Assembly (NCBI GenBank): GCA_000934455.1
Contig: KN884665.1
Span: 57,449 to 106,993, forward strand
Reading direction: 5' to 3'
Length of the DNA stretch: 49,545 nt
Source of the DNA: Apostichopus parvimensis
Taxonomy: Eukaryota > Echinodermata > Holothuroidea > Aspidochirotida > Stichopodidae
In this document: piece by piece, positions 45,601 through 49,423 of the stretch
How the letters are laid out: each line of letters opens with the position of its first letter
How positions within the stretch are numbered: position 1 is the first letter of the stretch
The notes under the pieces: model-generated
Database searches by the model: none
Told to the model about the DNA's origin: nothing
Seen by the model: the letters and a program-made list of their open reading frames with translations, nothing else
Translations under genes and position numbers: made by a program

Positions 45601-47654
45601 ACCTCGCACAACTTGTGAAGTTGCCAATTGATAATTTTCAACAGACATGTCAAATGCAACACATAGTTGTTCCCAAATATCACACCTCAGGAGACCTCAT
45701 TCAGACGTCATACTGAACATGTCGCTTTTTTGACGATGGGACTCCTACTTGTTTTGGTGGAGGTCAGAGGTCATTTGTGAACCATAGGCAGTAAATGTTT
45801 GTAAGTCTACTTTCTCACAATATTTAAACAATATTTAAACAATACTGCTAAGGACAGAATTGAATAAGTCAGTGTACAGAATGTTGCTTTGTAAAAGATG
45901 GAACAAATTATAGATTTTTGTTCAAAGTTCAATATCAGTCATTAAGGGTCAAGAACGAAATCCTTCATAAACAAAACATCACAAAAGAAAAGAAAAAAAA
46001 ATACTCAGAGGAAAAGCAGTTTATATTTTGGATTTGTGTGCCAATATCTAGCAATGATGCCTTTTCAGCCAAGTTGCATTTGAACCTAAGGTTACAATTG
46101 ATGTAGCCTTTGTGAATTCTATGTATGTAAATGTTAAGTAGGAAACCCAAAAACTTATGCTACTTTTCATTTAAAAAATTTGTTGCAAATTCACACTTCT
46201 TCATATTCTAGCAATCATGTGCAAACGCATACTAAATTGTTTTCATTCTCTTTGTTATGCAAAATGAAATGTAACAAGGTAATGATCTGGATTGGGAAGT
46301 AGTTTCGGTATCTAATCTAATTGAAAATGTACCCCATTCAATACATACTGTACAGCTGTGTTTCAATAATTCAGTTGCACTTTGCGGTACAATTGTTTGT
46401 GAAATTAAACTGGTTTACAGCATTTCCTTTGATCTAATTACTAGTTTTTGGTGTTTTTTCCCCCCATTATTGGTATCTTCCATAGAGAATTATTTGGCAG
46501 TAGAGGTCAAGTTATTTGCACCCATGGAAGCGTGATATTATCTGACCCCAAAAGACATGTAGTATTATAAGTTTACATCATTTGAGTACACAGATTCAGA
46601 GGAGTTCGGCAATTCAACTTCCACTGACATCAAAGTCACAATATGCAGATATGACTGTCATTCATACCTGACTGGAGAAAAACATTTCCCTTCAGATTCT
46701 GTGTATGGTAGTAACACTGTCTCTGTCATTGTCTACTTTAATGCTAGATTTATTCTTCCTTATATGGCTAGTAACCATTGGGAGGGTCATCCCTCTTTTA
46801 TTTATTTTTCTATTTTGATATAGAAGGAAAAAGCCATCACACCATTCTTACTTACTAACCTTATCACTGATAAGATACATCGTAACATCAACATTCAAAC
46901 AAAGGTTAAATGGACTCTTAGCTGCATGTTTACACACGTTTCTGATGATCAAAGTTGCCTATATCTTATCATGATAGATAATACAGCAACAATTTACACG
47001 GACTGCATTTGTGATACAGTAAGCCCCTTTGATAGTATAGGATGTCTTCATCACACACCCAATTAATTTCTCTCCCTTTTTTCATCAACATTCTATTTGT
47101 TCTCTCAAACAAAGGTATTCATGGTACTTTTAAAGTGTTTTGGTGCTTTAATTTTTTTAGTGGGTGATATCTCTCTCCACAAATCTTGGCCCTTACATTT
47201 TATGTAAAATCTCTGTGGTAAAGAAATCACATTTATCACATCTTTTTGATATATGAACCACTTAACAACAACAAAATAATAGTTTGTAGTTAATTGAAAT
47301 ACATATTTGGAATAAATTGTGGTTGGTTGTTCTAATAATATGATTGTCCCTTTTCTTTTTAATTTTTGCATGCATTCCTTCCTTGATATTGAGCAAAAGT
47401 TTGTTTTCTACTGTCAAAGGGTGAGAAGAGGCACCGGCCGAACCAACTGTCTTACCCAAAGAACTTTGTTGATAACTATTATCAAGTGACTGCAATGGAT
47501 CAGTCACTAGACAAAGGACTAGAACTTCATGAAGAGCATACCATGGAGCTATTTTCAATCATGTGCATCGAGACCAGTCACTATGTAGCTTTTGTAAAGG
47601 CTGGCCAGGGTGAAAATGACTGGGTTTTCTTCGATAGTATGGCTGATAGACGAG
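6337..47654 (+). CDS. CYLD: CYLD-type deubiquitinase with an internal six-unit death-fold array (22 exons, 3' partial)
   Basis: CYLD removes K63- and M1-linked ubiquitin chains from NF-kB and cell-death signalling complexes in the cytosol. Here the N-terminal region, three CAP-Gly domains, the USP fold with catalytic Cys/His/Asp and the B-box zinc insert appear in the same order as in human CYLD, at residues about 1-116, 117-327, 1074-1199 and 1200-1537. Between CAP-Gly 2 and 3 lie a charged linker (328-511) and six death-fold domains (512-1073) that mammalian CYLD lacks. All 22 exons join with consistent phases, which argues for one gene rather than neighbours. The final exon (after 'DSMADRRG') is not in the window, and an assembly gap within the array may hide another. 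ATG 6337 was chosen for its Kozak context and because the following residues align with the CYLD N-terminus. Main uncertainty: no transcript confirms that all death-fold exons join the CYLD ends. Confidence 0.85.
6835..7088. mobile_element. Short non-autonomous hAT-type element, 254 bp
   Basis: Begins CAGGCGCGTAG and ends with the complement of CAGGGGCAAAG, flanked by a perfect 8-bp duplication CTTTAGGG (6827-6834 and 7089-7096). Its internal module (about 6885-6990: 'actatctaagc', 'atggttggcgcgaagcgt', 'aagaaaattttgg', 'ggcacttccc') is shared with the element at 2253-3005, so the two belong to one family of deletion derivatives. No coding capacity. Confidence 0.85.
7327..7983 (+). pseudogene. 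Unassigned broken reading frames, possible pseudogene
   Basis: An 87-codon open stretch (about 7330-7593) with several cysteines and a basic run ([12 protein letters not shown]) is followed, in another frame, by a stretch about 7636-7998 interrupted by a single stop at 7825-7827, whose tail reads '[19 protein letters not shown]' and '[18 protein letters not shown]'. The peptide composition looks more protein-like than typical intron, but I do not recognise a family, and a 9-base G-run at 7761-7769 makes the frame unreliable. It lies in the first coding intron of the CYLD-like gene. Confidence 0.25.
8460..8868 (+). repeat. AGGTCA interspersed repeat copy ending at a splice acceptor
   Basis: Shows the repeat's cues 'ggtcatggtcaaaggtaatt', 'gtaataactgcaaaagtgaagc', 'gaggtcaaagtctgaa' and 'ggatcctccttagtgagtataagaa', and ends with 'ttctcatg...ttggcaaagaatcac', the same 3' terminal sequence seen near 10111 and 20200. 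The repeat end runs directly into the polypyrimidine tract of the next coding exon. Confidence 0.7.
8869..9035 (+). CDS. CYLD: CYLD exon: first half of CAP-Gly 1
   Basis: Residues 117-172. '[12 protein letters not shown]' corresponds to human 'KGLQIDVGCPVKV', and 'GKLKYIGPL' to 'GVVRFRGPL', with 'GTMFGIHLS' matching the human 'SGIFFGVELL' strand. Enters in phase 1 and leaves in phase 0 through a strong donor (TCA|GTGAGT). CAP-Gly domains bind C-terminal acidic tails or proline-rich peptides; in human CYLD the first two bind microtubules or partners. Confidence 0.85.
9100..10190 (+). repeat. AGGTCA interspersed repeat copy, split by a hAT insertion
   Basis: Starts 'ccttgctgaaggtaaaagtaa', runs through a (TATG)n stretch (9157-9180), 'cacctgcttgtaaacaccatagctc', 'gagatcaacagtggtcaaaa', and, after the insertion at 9404-9876, continues 'accacttagtgagtacaagaaccatg', 'ggtggaggtcaaaggccatt' and ends 'ggtggcaaggaatcactgttggc' near 10150. 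Removing the transposon and one target duplication restores the expected 'atgtagataccactt' junction. Confidence 0.75.
9404..9876. mobile_element. Non-autonomous hAT-type element, 473 bp, inside another repeat
   Basis: Starts TAAGGTGACCA and ends with its exact complement, flanked by a perfect 8-bp duplication ATGTAGAT (9396-9403 and 9877-9884). The left subterminal part repeats 'gtccccgat' several times (9418-9496). No transposase frame. Perfect duplications and intact termini suggest a fairly recent insertion. Confidence 0.92.
10799..11128 (+). CDS. CYLD: CYLD exon: end of CAP-Gly 1 and start of CAP-Gly 2
   Basis: Residues 173-282. '[20 protein letters not shown]' corresponds to human '[20 protein letters not shown]', followed by 'LPLNKLVPV' for 'VALDKLELI'. 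A charged spacer (about 210-240) leads to '[16 protein letters not shown]' and 'WVKGTIVSI', the first strands of CAP-Gly 2, ending 'LFAVEL'. Both borders are phase 0 (acceptor AG 10797-10798, donor GTAAGA at 11129). Confidence 0.87.
11568..11703 (+). CDS. CYLD: CYLD exon: second half of CAP-Gly 2
   Basis: Residues 283-327. '[16 protein letters not shown]' aligns with human 'NWDGRFDGVQLCSFAC', and '[11 protein letters not shown]' with 'ILLHINDIIPAL'. Enters in phase 0 and leaves in phase 1 (donor GTATAG at 11704). From this border onward a run of ten phase 1-1 exons begins. Confidence 0.85.
11704..13717. other. Intron with no recognised content
   Basis: AT-rich sequence of 2 kb without convincing coding frames or repeats I can name. 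Short open frames on either strand lack splice sites in a usable phase. Confidence 0.5.
14095..14202 (+). CDS. CYLD: CYLD linker exon, duplicate copy A
   Basis: A 108-base phase 1-1 exon, residues 328-363, very acidic and basic ('[19 protein letters not shown]'), probably unstructured. Acceptor TCATCAG and donor GTGAGT are both good. It differs from copy B at 11 bases and 8 of 36 residues. It lies in the CYLD region that in mammals is a flexible regulatory linker; no motif of known function is visible. Confidence 0.7.
14812..15480 (-). pseudogene. 5'-truncated non-LTR retrotransposon, C-terminal ORF end and 3' tail
   Basis: On the minus strand the frame ending at 15295 reads '[20 protein letters not shown]' then 'TYYFRLAF', the standard end of CR1/L2-like reverse transcriptase ORFs ('LP..lR...sl..FK..LK..lF'). 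It is followed by a 3' region with 'gcactttgagcagctttgc' (complement of 14855-14873) and a terminal TTA-triplet tail (complement of 14814-14831). The element lies within the segment found only in the second exon copy, so it dates from after, or differentiates, the duplication. Confidence 0.7.
16103..16210 (+). CDS. CYLD: CYLD linker exon, duplicate copy B
   Basis: A 108-base phase 1-1 exon, residues 364-399 ('[19 protein letters not shown]'), in frame with copy A, with the same acceptor and GTGAGT donor. Compared with A, 8 residues change (R/G, Q/H, D/G, N/D, R/Q, C/Y, I/T, F/S) and only one codon differs silently, so constraint on the protein sequence seems weak or the copies are diverging in function. 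Confidence 0.7.
17507..17578 (+). CDS. CYLD: CYLD linker exon, serine/lysine-rich
   Basis: A 72-base phase 1-1 exon, residues 400-423: '[15 protein letters not shown]' and 'TGKSEETAG'. Acceptor TATTCAG, donor GTGAGT. The serine cluster is a possible phosphorylation site, by loose analogy with the IKK-modified serines of the human linker. No similarity strong enough to align. Confidence 0.6.
17826..18014 (+). repeat. Local direct repeat, left copy
   Basis: The stretch from 'taatagctataaggcccc' through 'tattaagtctaaa', 'gttgaagtc' and 'gtcaaaggc' to 'gtgtgtgacat' recurs at about 19530-19803. The two copies bracket the transposon at 18033-19512. The downstream part ('gtcaaaggca...gcgtgtgt') is the 5' portion of the AGGTCA interspersed repeat. 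Confidence 0.7.
18033..19512. mobile_element. hAT-type element, 1480 bp, no transposase seen
   Basis: Starts TAGTGTTCAAACG and ends with its exact complement. The flanks AAGGGGGC (18025-18032) and AAGGGCGC (19513-19520) match at 7 of 8 bases. Subterminal regions on both sides carry repeated CCGATT/AATCGG motifs (18065-18116 and 19441-19498), typical of transposase-binding arrays. Open frames inside are short, so it is a non-autonomous or decayed element. Confidence 0.88.
19530..20275 (+). repeat. Local direct repeat (right copy) and AGGTCA interspersed repeat
   Basis: The first 270 bases match 17826-18014. The rest follows the interspersed repeat order: 'ggctgagcgaatctgg', 'gtgtgtgacatcgctgg', 'gatatgggactcca', a perfect DR1 site AGGTCAAAGGTCA at 20022-20034, 'atgttctcatggtaagg' and a 3' end 'ttggctttctgg' near 20235. 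Confidence 0.7.
20353..20616 (+). CDS. CYLD: CYLD linker exon, lysine-rich then Ser/Asp-rich
   Basis: A 264-base phase 1-1 exon, residues 424-511. It begins '[19 protein letters not shown]', continues with '[14 protein letters not shown]' and ends '[11 protein letters not shown]'. Predicted to be mostly disordered. The acceptor (GAAAAAAG|GA) has an ordinary pyrimidine tract slightly upstream; the donor is GTGAGC. I see no TRAF2-type PxQxS/T motif like that of the human linker. Confidence 0.7.
20835..21095 (+). repeat. tRNA-Arg-derived SINE
   Basis: 20837-20911 resembles a tRNA-Arg gene: A-box region 'aatggataaggcagtggact', B-box-like 'ttggtcgaatcctgg'. It is not a working tRNA because pairing in the stem regions is broken. 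The following body ('atggacgctgattggtcaaa', 'cctagttagc') is shared with 41113-41245, which fits a dispersed SINE family. Confidence 0.65.
21912..22178 (+). CDS. CYLD: CYLD exon: death-fold domain 1
   Basis: Phase 1-1 exon, residues 512-600. After a proline-rich entry ('[13 protein letters not shown]') comes a helical segment with '[17 protein letters not shown]' and '[15 protein letters not shown]', which matches the second half of death domains: L/F-x-x-W helix, a charged spacer, then 'L...L...g..el...i'. The first half is divergent, so CARD or DED are alternatives. Acceptor CTAACAG, donor GTCAGT. Confidence 0.65.
22260..22760 (+). repeat. AGGTCA interspersed repeat copy
   Basis: Contains 'gtacatgtgacccttggtaag', 'cgaggtcaacaaaggtcgagg', 'aactccagaagtgaaactt', 'ggaggtcaacagagatcaag' and the terminal 'tggcaatgaatcacttggctcctgg' near 22722-22750. 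It is degenerate and carries a partial second unit. Confidence 0.65.
23600..23790 (+). repeat. tRNA-Thr-like SINE
   Basis: 'tatagctcagttggtagaac' (A box) and 'actgatttgcatccc' (B box) lie at tRNA spacing, with 'gactagtaat' at the anticodon-loop position, as in tRNA-Thr(AGT). Stem pairing is poor, so this is a tRNA-derived repeat rather than a gene. Confidence 0.55.
23991..24016 (+). repeat. (TTA)n microsatellite
   Basis: A pure run of TTA/ATT triplets in the intron before the second death-fold exon. Confidence 0.95.
24180..24476 (+). CDS. CYLD: CYLD exon: death-fold domain 2
   Basis: Phase 1-1 exon, residues 601-699. '[19 protein letters not shown]' forms the first helices and '[13 protein letters not shown]' carries the L/F-x-x-W signature, followed by '[12 protein letters not shown]', where death domains have their penultimate helix. 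The C-terminal tail is acidic ('[15 protein letters not shown]'). Acceptor CTCCTCAG, donor GTCAGT. Confidence 0.68.
24505..24830 (+). repeat. AGGTCA interspersed repeat copy
   Basis: 'ccttgctgaatgcaaaagga', 'gtgtgtgtatgatgcatgc', 'aagtcaacagtggtcaaag' and 'accttgtaaacactagaac' follow the repeat's usual order. Confidence 0.65.
25126..26010. other. Assembly gap (885 N)
   Basis: Undetermined bases within the intron between death-fold exons 2 and 3. The true length is unknown and a domain exon of about 260-320 bases would fit. Confidence 1.
26735..27020 (+). repeat. AGGTCA interspersed repeat copy
   Basis: 'gaggtcaccagaggtcaata', 'gttcataaagtacatggtgg', 'atacttggtatgtggatcc', 'gagatcaaagccattcaagg' and the 3' 'cagcctgttggcttgctgg' ending match the family. 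Confidence 0.75.
27185..27500 (+). repeat. AGGTCA interspersed repeat copy
   Basis: 'cttgccctagggaagcac', 'gtgtatttgtgtatgtgaca', 'gggcagcaaaggtcaaaatg' and 'atctctagaatgccagcttgg' follow the order of the family; it is a second copy adjacent to the previous one. Confidence 0.65.
27681..29581 (+). mobile_element. hAT transposon, 1.9 kb, with a partial transposase-like frame
   Basis: Begins CAGTGTTTCCGCT and ends with the complement of CAGTGTTTCCTCT (12 of 13 bases). Flanking octamers ATGGGTAA (27673-27680) and ATGGGCAC (29582-29589) agree at 6 of 8 bases, a decayed hAT target duplication. A 'ttttgac-g/t-caatgg' motif lies just inside both ends. Inside is a 94-codon frame (29041-29325). Between death-fold exons 2 and 3. 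Confidence 0.8.
29041..29325 (+). pseudogene. hAT transposase N-terminal fragment (tentative)
   Basis: The frame has a hydrophilic N-terminal part ('[19 protein letters not shown]') and then '[12 protein letters not shown]', which resembles the F/R-K-K-W-L start of TTF-type zinc-finger hAT proteins such as the ZNF862/KIAA1586 group. It stops at 29323-29325 before any zinc-finger cysteines or the DDE/RNase H region, so it cannot be a functional transposase. The family call rests on a short motif and on its position inside a hAT element. Confidence 0.35.
29783..30040 (+). CDS. CYLD: CYLD exon: death-fold domain 3 (clearest death domain)
   Basis: Phase 1-1 exon, residues 700-785. Starts '[13 protein letters not shown]', then '[20 protein letters not shown]', matching the death-domain W-x-x-L-x-x-x-L-G core and its following helix, then '[13 protein letters not shown]' and '[20 protein letters not shown]', the final helices. 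Length (86 residues) is normal for a complete death domain. Acceptor TTTTCAG after a long pyrimidine tract, donor GTATTT. Confidence 0.85.
30041..31395. other. Intron between death-fold exons 3 and 4
   Basis: AT-rich, no named repeat recognised. A 63-codon open frame at 30621-30812 is discussed among the rejected items. Confidence 0.55.
31396..31650 (+). CDS. CYLD: CYLD exon: death-fold domain 4
   Basis: Phase 1-1 exon, residues 786-870. '[20 protein letters not shown]' gives helix 1 and the helix-2 tryptophan, '[12 protein letters not shown]' the helix-3 region, '[14 protein letters not shown]' the L-x-x-W helix, and '[20 protein letters not shown]' the end. Positively charged helix 5 region. 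Acceptor TTGCATAG, donor GTAGGT. Confidence 0.78.
32088..32405 (+). CDS. CYLD: CYLD exon: death-fold domain 5
   Basis: Phase 1-1 exon, residues 871-976. '[19 protein letters not shown]' and '[12 protein letters not shown]' correspond to the death-domain N-terminal helices, '[13 protein letters not shown]' to the L-x-x-W helix, and '[18 protein letters not shown]' closely follows the generic death-domain ending 'L..AL..iGr.Dl...l'. A serine-rich tail ('[12 protein letters not shown]') follows. Acceptor TTGAAAG is weak in pyrimidines; donor GTAATT. Confidence 0.83.
33767..34057 (+). CDS. CYLD: CYLD exon: death-fold domain 6
   Basis: Phase 1-1 exon, residues 977-1073. '[19 protein letters not shown]' is helices 1-2, then a lysine/serine spacer, '[16 protein letters not shown]' with the L-x-x-W signature and '[17 protein letters not shown]' as the last helix. 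The spacer between helices 3 and 4 is longer than usual. Acceptor ATCCACAG, donor GTAAGT. It is the last domain before CAP-Gly 3. Confidence 0.78.
34058..37241. other. Intron of 3.2 kb, nothing recognised
   Basis: No coding exon, retrotransposon motif or inverted-repeat element identified. 34870-35980 is pyrimidine-richer than its surroundings and may be an unclassified repeat, but I find no ends or second copy. Confidence 0.5.
37242..37441 (+). CDS. CYLD: CYLD exon: first half of CAP-Gly 3
   Basis: Residues 1074-1140. '[19 protein letters not shown]' then 'TWIGIV' aligns with human 'EVGSLAEVKENPPFYGVI' and 'RWIGQP', and 'GKIAAIEV' with 'VLAGLEL'. Enters in phase 1 and leaves in phase 0 (donor GTAAAT), like the CAP-Gly 2 exon. 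In human CYLD this domain binds the proline-rich part of NEMO. Confidence 0.85.
37973..38150 (+). CDS. CYLD: CYLD exon: second half of CAP-Gly 3
   Basis: Residues 1141-1199. '[13 protein letters not shown]' replaces the human 'CTDGTFRGTRYF' and '[15 protein letters not shown]' matches 'ALFVKLKSCRPDSRF', a CYLD hallmark. The insertion of about six residues after 'HYF' is unlike the human loop. Enters in phase 0, leaves in phase 1 (donor GTGAGA). Confidence 0.88.
38586..38838 (+). CDS. CYLD: CYLD exon: USP catalytic domain with the active-site cysteine
   Basis: Residues 1200-1283. '[20 protein letters not shown]' matches human '[20 protein letters not shown]'; the cysteine (codon 38696-38698, residue about 1237) corresponds to human C601. 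'[10 protein letters not shown]' matches 'LRTEIVNPLR'. The exon ends in phase 2 (donor GTAAGT) at the conserved 'NPLR(M/I)' border. Confidence 0.96.
39230..39560 (+). repeat. AGGTCA interspersed repeat copy with a perfect DR1
   Basis: 'cacacaatatctcaagaggg', 'aaaaccatataaacatgtta', and 'gtggaggtcaaaggtcatct' which contains AGGTCAAAGGTCA at 39498-39510, followed by 'gtggtcaccagaagtcaaa'. Confidence 0.8.
40736..41108. mobile_element. Terminal-inverted-repeat element, 373 bp
   Basis: CATAGGCGTAGGAG (40736-40749) is repeated exactly inverted at 41095-41108. Each end has an inner G/C-run hairpin ('gggggggctgtagccccccc' at the left; 'acagccccccc' at the right) and the word 'ttttcgggca' appears near both ends. 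The ends could be read as GGCGTAGGAG flanked by TA, which would suit a mariner- or PIF-like insertion; no transposase. The insertion sits just left of the SINE-body repeat at 41113. Confidence 0.82.
41113..41245 (+). repeat. Second copy of the SINE body seen at 20945-21095
   Basis: 'tgacgtgacagagaata', 'catggacactgattggtcaa' and 'cccctagttagcgaaattt' match the body after the tRNA-Arg head at 20835. The tRNA head is missing, or was displaced by the neighbouring insertion. Confidence 0.7.
41879..42037 (+). CDS. CYLD: CYLD exon: USP domain, second segment
   Basis: Residues 1284-1336. '[16 protein letters not shown]' matches human 'YGYVCATKIMKLRKIL', and '[20 protein letters not shown]' matches '[20 protein letters not shown]', then 'AEPFLRI'. 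EEKDPEEF is a strongly conserved CYLD block. Phase 2 at both ends (donor GTGTGC). Confidence 0.95.
42681..42813 (+). CDS. CYLD: CYLD exon: USP domain, third segment
   Basis: Residues 1337-1381. '[20 protein letters not shown]' matches human 'CYFYQIFMEKNEKVGVPTI', and '[17 protein letters not shown]' matches 'QQLLEWSFINSNLKFAE'. Enters in phase 2 (acceptor CATACAG), leaves in phase 0; the donor GTCTGG is weak. Confidence 0.93.
43332..43440 (+). CDS. CYLD: CYLD exon: USP domain, fourth segment
   Basis: Residues 1382-1417. '[19 protein letters not shown]' matches human 'CLIIQMPRFGKDFKLFKKI', and '[14 protein letters not shown]' matches 'FPSLELNITDLLED'. Q-x-PRFG is a characteristic strand of CYLD. 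Phase 0 in, phase 1 out (donor GTGAGA). Confidence 0.96.
44021..44145 (+). CDS. CYLD: CYLD exon: B-box zinc-binding insert
   Basis: Residues 1418-1459. '[15 protein letters not shown]' followed by '[10 protein letters not shown]' matches human 'CRICGGLAMYECRECY' and 'FCKTCNTQVHLH'. The C-x2-C, C-x2-C, C-x2-C pairs plus histidines spanning the next junction (H, then RH) preserve the zinc ligands of the B-box, which in human CYLD mediates intermolecular contacts and cytoplasmic location. Acceptor CACCTAAG, donor GTAAGT, phase 1 in, phase 0 out. Confidence 0.93.
44672..45360 (-). pseudogene. 5'-truncated non-LTR retrotransposon (CR1/L2-like reverse transcriptase end)
   Basis: On the minus strand: '[20 protein letters not shown]', then '[19 protein letters not shown]' and '[12 protein letters not shown]' (about 45270-45130), a frameshift, then '[20 protein letters not shown]', 'TRGHCLKL', '[20 protein letters not shown]' and 'FKNALDKHF' (to about 44774). 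These are the standard C-terminal blocks of CR1/L2-type ORF2. It ends in a CTAAA-repeat tail (complement of 44674-44693). Inserted in the intron before the last visible CYLD exon. Confidence 0.9.
45550..45800 (+). repeat. AGGTCA interspersed repeat fragments with a perfect DR1
   Basis: 'tggcaaggaatcacaaggctg' followed by 'ctttctggtt' (45560-45596) is the 3' end of one copy. A second fragment holds 'gatgggactcctac' and 'ggtggaggtcagaggtcatt', which contains AGGTCAGAGGTCA at 45761-45773. Confidence 0.75.
45801..47419. other. Intron, nothing recognised
   Basis: AT-rich; a lone 'gtagaggtcaagttat' near 46500 is a possible repeat scrap. It ends at the acceptor of the last visible CYLD exon (AG 47418-47419). 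Confidence 0.5.
47420..47654 (+). CDS. CYLD: CYLD exon: USP domain with catalytic His and Asp
   Basis: Residues 1460-1537. '[20 protein letters not shown]' matches human '[20 protein letters not shown]'; the histidine codon is 47579-47581 (human H871) and the aspartate in '[10 protein letters not shown]' is at 47633-47635 (human D889), 18 residues apart as in human. The exon ends in phase 1 after 'RRG' (donor GTAAGT), the position of the last intron in vertebrate CYLD. The final exon with the 'CPEVGEYL'-type ending is not visible. Confidence 0.96.
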
Positions 47655-49049
47655 GTAAGTGTTATGACACAGAGTTTTCATACTGAGTGTAACATAGGAT
47701 GTTTTCACTTAAGATGCCCAATCCATGGAGGTAGTGTCTGGACACAGTACTTTCACCCTTGACATTTAAGAGGTTAACTACAATCTTAAGATAATGATAT
47801 TTTACAATTTATAAATCTAACTTTGTTTTCCCTTCTTGTGCAGTTCCCATTGTCGGATTCATATATTTAATAATCAGGCCACTTTTTCTTTACGTTATCT
47901 TCAGTTGTTTAGCACACACACATTAATATCTATAGTGTAACTCAGTATGGAGGTAGGATGGAGACCTATTTTTGTGAAGTTAGGCTAGGGCCTAGCCTAA
48001 GTTAGATGTAAGTCTTAACGCTGTATGTGCTGACTGCACGAAACGGGGGGACTCAGTATACCATTAGTAATCGAAATGCATAGTCCAGCCAAACACTCAG
48101 TTGTTTCAGGTAGTGTCTGAAGGTGGGCAAGTTATAGAAACTGCTGGCATCTAAATTTAAGTGCCGAATAGGTTCATTCATTGAAACACACTAGTGCAAC
48201 TGATAAATTTGGTGTAAGCTAAGTACACCTTCTGGTGCTCTACGTAGTTATCATAATGGATATGTTTCCGTAATAGGGAAACGAACTGCACTTTCGAAAA
48301 CCCCTAACTGTTTCTCTTTCTTTTTAATCCTCATTTGCATATTCAGGAGGGTGCTTGTCAGATGATGAAAGCAAACAAAAAAACAAAACTCTTGCTATAT
48401 GGAAACGACTTAGTTTTTCTAGCACGGGATAGTTTCTATCAGAAGCATCCTGATACTTGAAATGGTTGAAATGACAATTTGTTTACTTTTGTGTGTTAGT
48501 AATGGCAACTCATGCTACTTTTAGTTGAATGCAAGACAGGTGAAGAAATTAACCCACAGAGTTGTAGTCTAGCTGCCAGTTTCTACAAAACATGGGTATA
48601 AATAAATAATAATTCTCAATTTGCACCCTGCAGCAGAAATTCAAGCACTACTAGCTGAAGAAATACACTTGTTCCCAAGTGCACTAATTCCAACATGATT
48701 TTGCTAGTATTTTTAAACATTTTCAGATTGTGAGCACAGTTGAATGCACCTTAAACCAGCTTTTTCCAACATTCTTTCTGGTGACCCAACTGCTTGGCAA
48801 TGTGGTATTTCAACCTTTTTCAGTATGTGCAATGTTATTTAAAGGGTGTGAAGACTCGCGCAAAAAGAAACGTCTAATGCTGGTAATCTGACCTAATTTC
48901 GACATATTTCAGAAAAGGTTTACTATGAAACATACTTGAAGTCCTTTAGGAGCTTTTCATTTTAAAAGGTGTCCTTTGAGTTACTAAATGTCAGATAGAA
49001 ATTTCATTCCATATTTAATTATTTTTGAAAGAGAATGGGTTTTCAAGCA
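47655..49049. other. Last visible intron or 3' region
   Basis: Apart from the candidate exon at 48347 I see nothing. 47980-48003 contains the short palindrome-like 'taggctagggcctagccta'. Confidence 0.5.
48347..48432 (+). CDS. Possible alternative terminal exon of the CYLD-like gene
   Basis: An acceptor with a long pyrimidine tract (about 48308-48346, ending CATATTCAG) opens a phase-1-compatible frame of 28 codons to a TAG at 48430: 'GCLSDDESKQKNKTLAIWK' then 'RLSFSSTG'. The first residues could continue 'MADRRG', but nothing resembles the conserved CYLD C-terminus, so if used it would truncate the USP fold. Chance is a fair alternative. Confidence 0.22.
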
Positions 49050-49423
49050 AGCAATGATAAACTTGATAAGTGGATACACCTTCTTGAGTGCAAGTGCCCT
49101 AGTGTTTTCTGCTGAAATCAAATTTCATTGAAGGTCAACATAGGTCAAAGTCTCAAATACTTGTGAATGCAATATCTTCAAACTTGATGAAAACAGATGA
49201 ACTAAACAGATGAACTTTATTATTAGTTTGTGTCCACTGCACTTTTTGATGACAAGAACCCTTTTGTTTTTTCTAGAGGTCAAAGTCTGACAACATTGTA
49301 AGCACAATACCTCCAAAAATGAAGCTTGAATGCTGTTCATACTTTAAAGTGTGGTCCACACTATTGAGAACAACAAAACTTTCATGTCTTTGTGGTAGGG
49401 TTATTGGGGTTGACAGAGGTCAG
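49050..49423 (+). repeat. AGGTCA interspersed repeat copy
   Basis: 'gtggatacaccttcttgagtg', 'aaggtcaacataggtcaaag', 'agaggtcaaagtctgac', 'gtaagcacaatacctcc' and 'ttgacagaggtcag' follow the order of the family. Confidence 0.75.
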
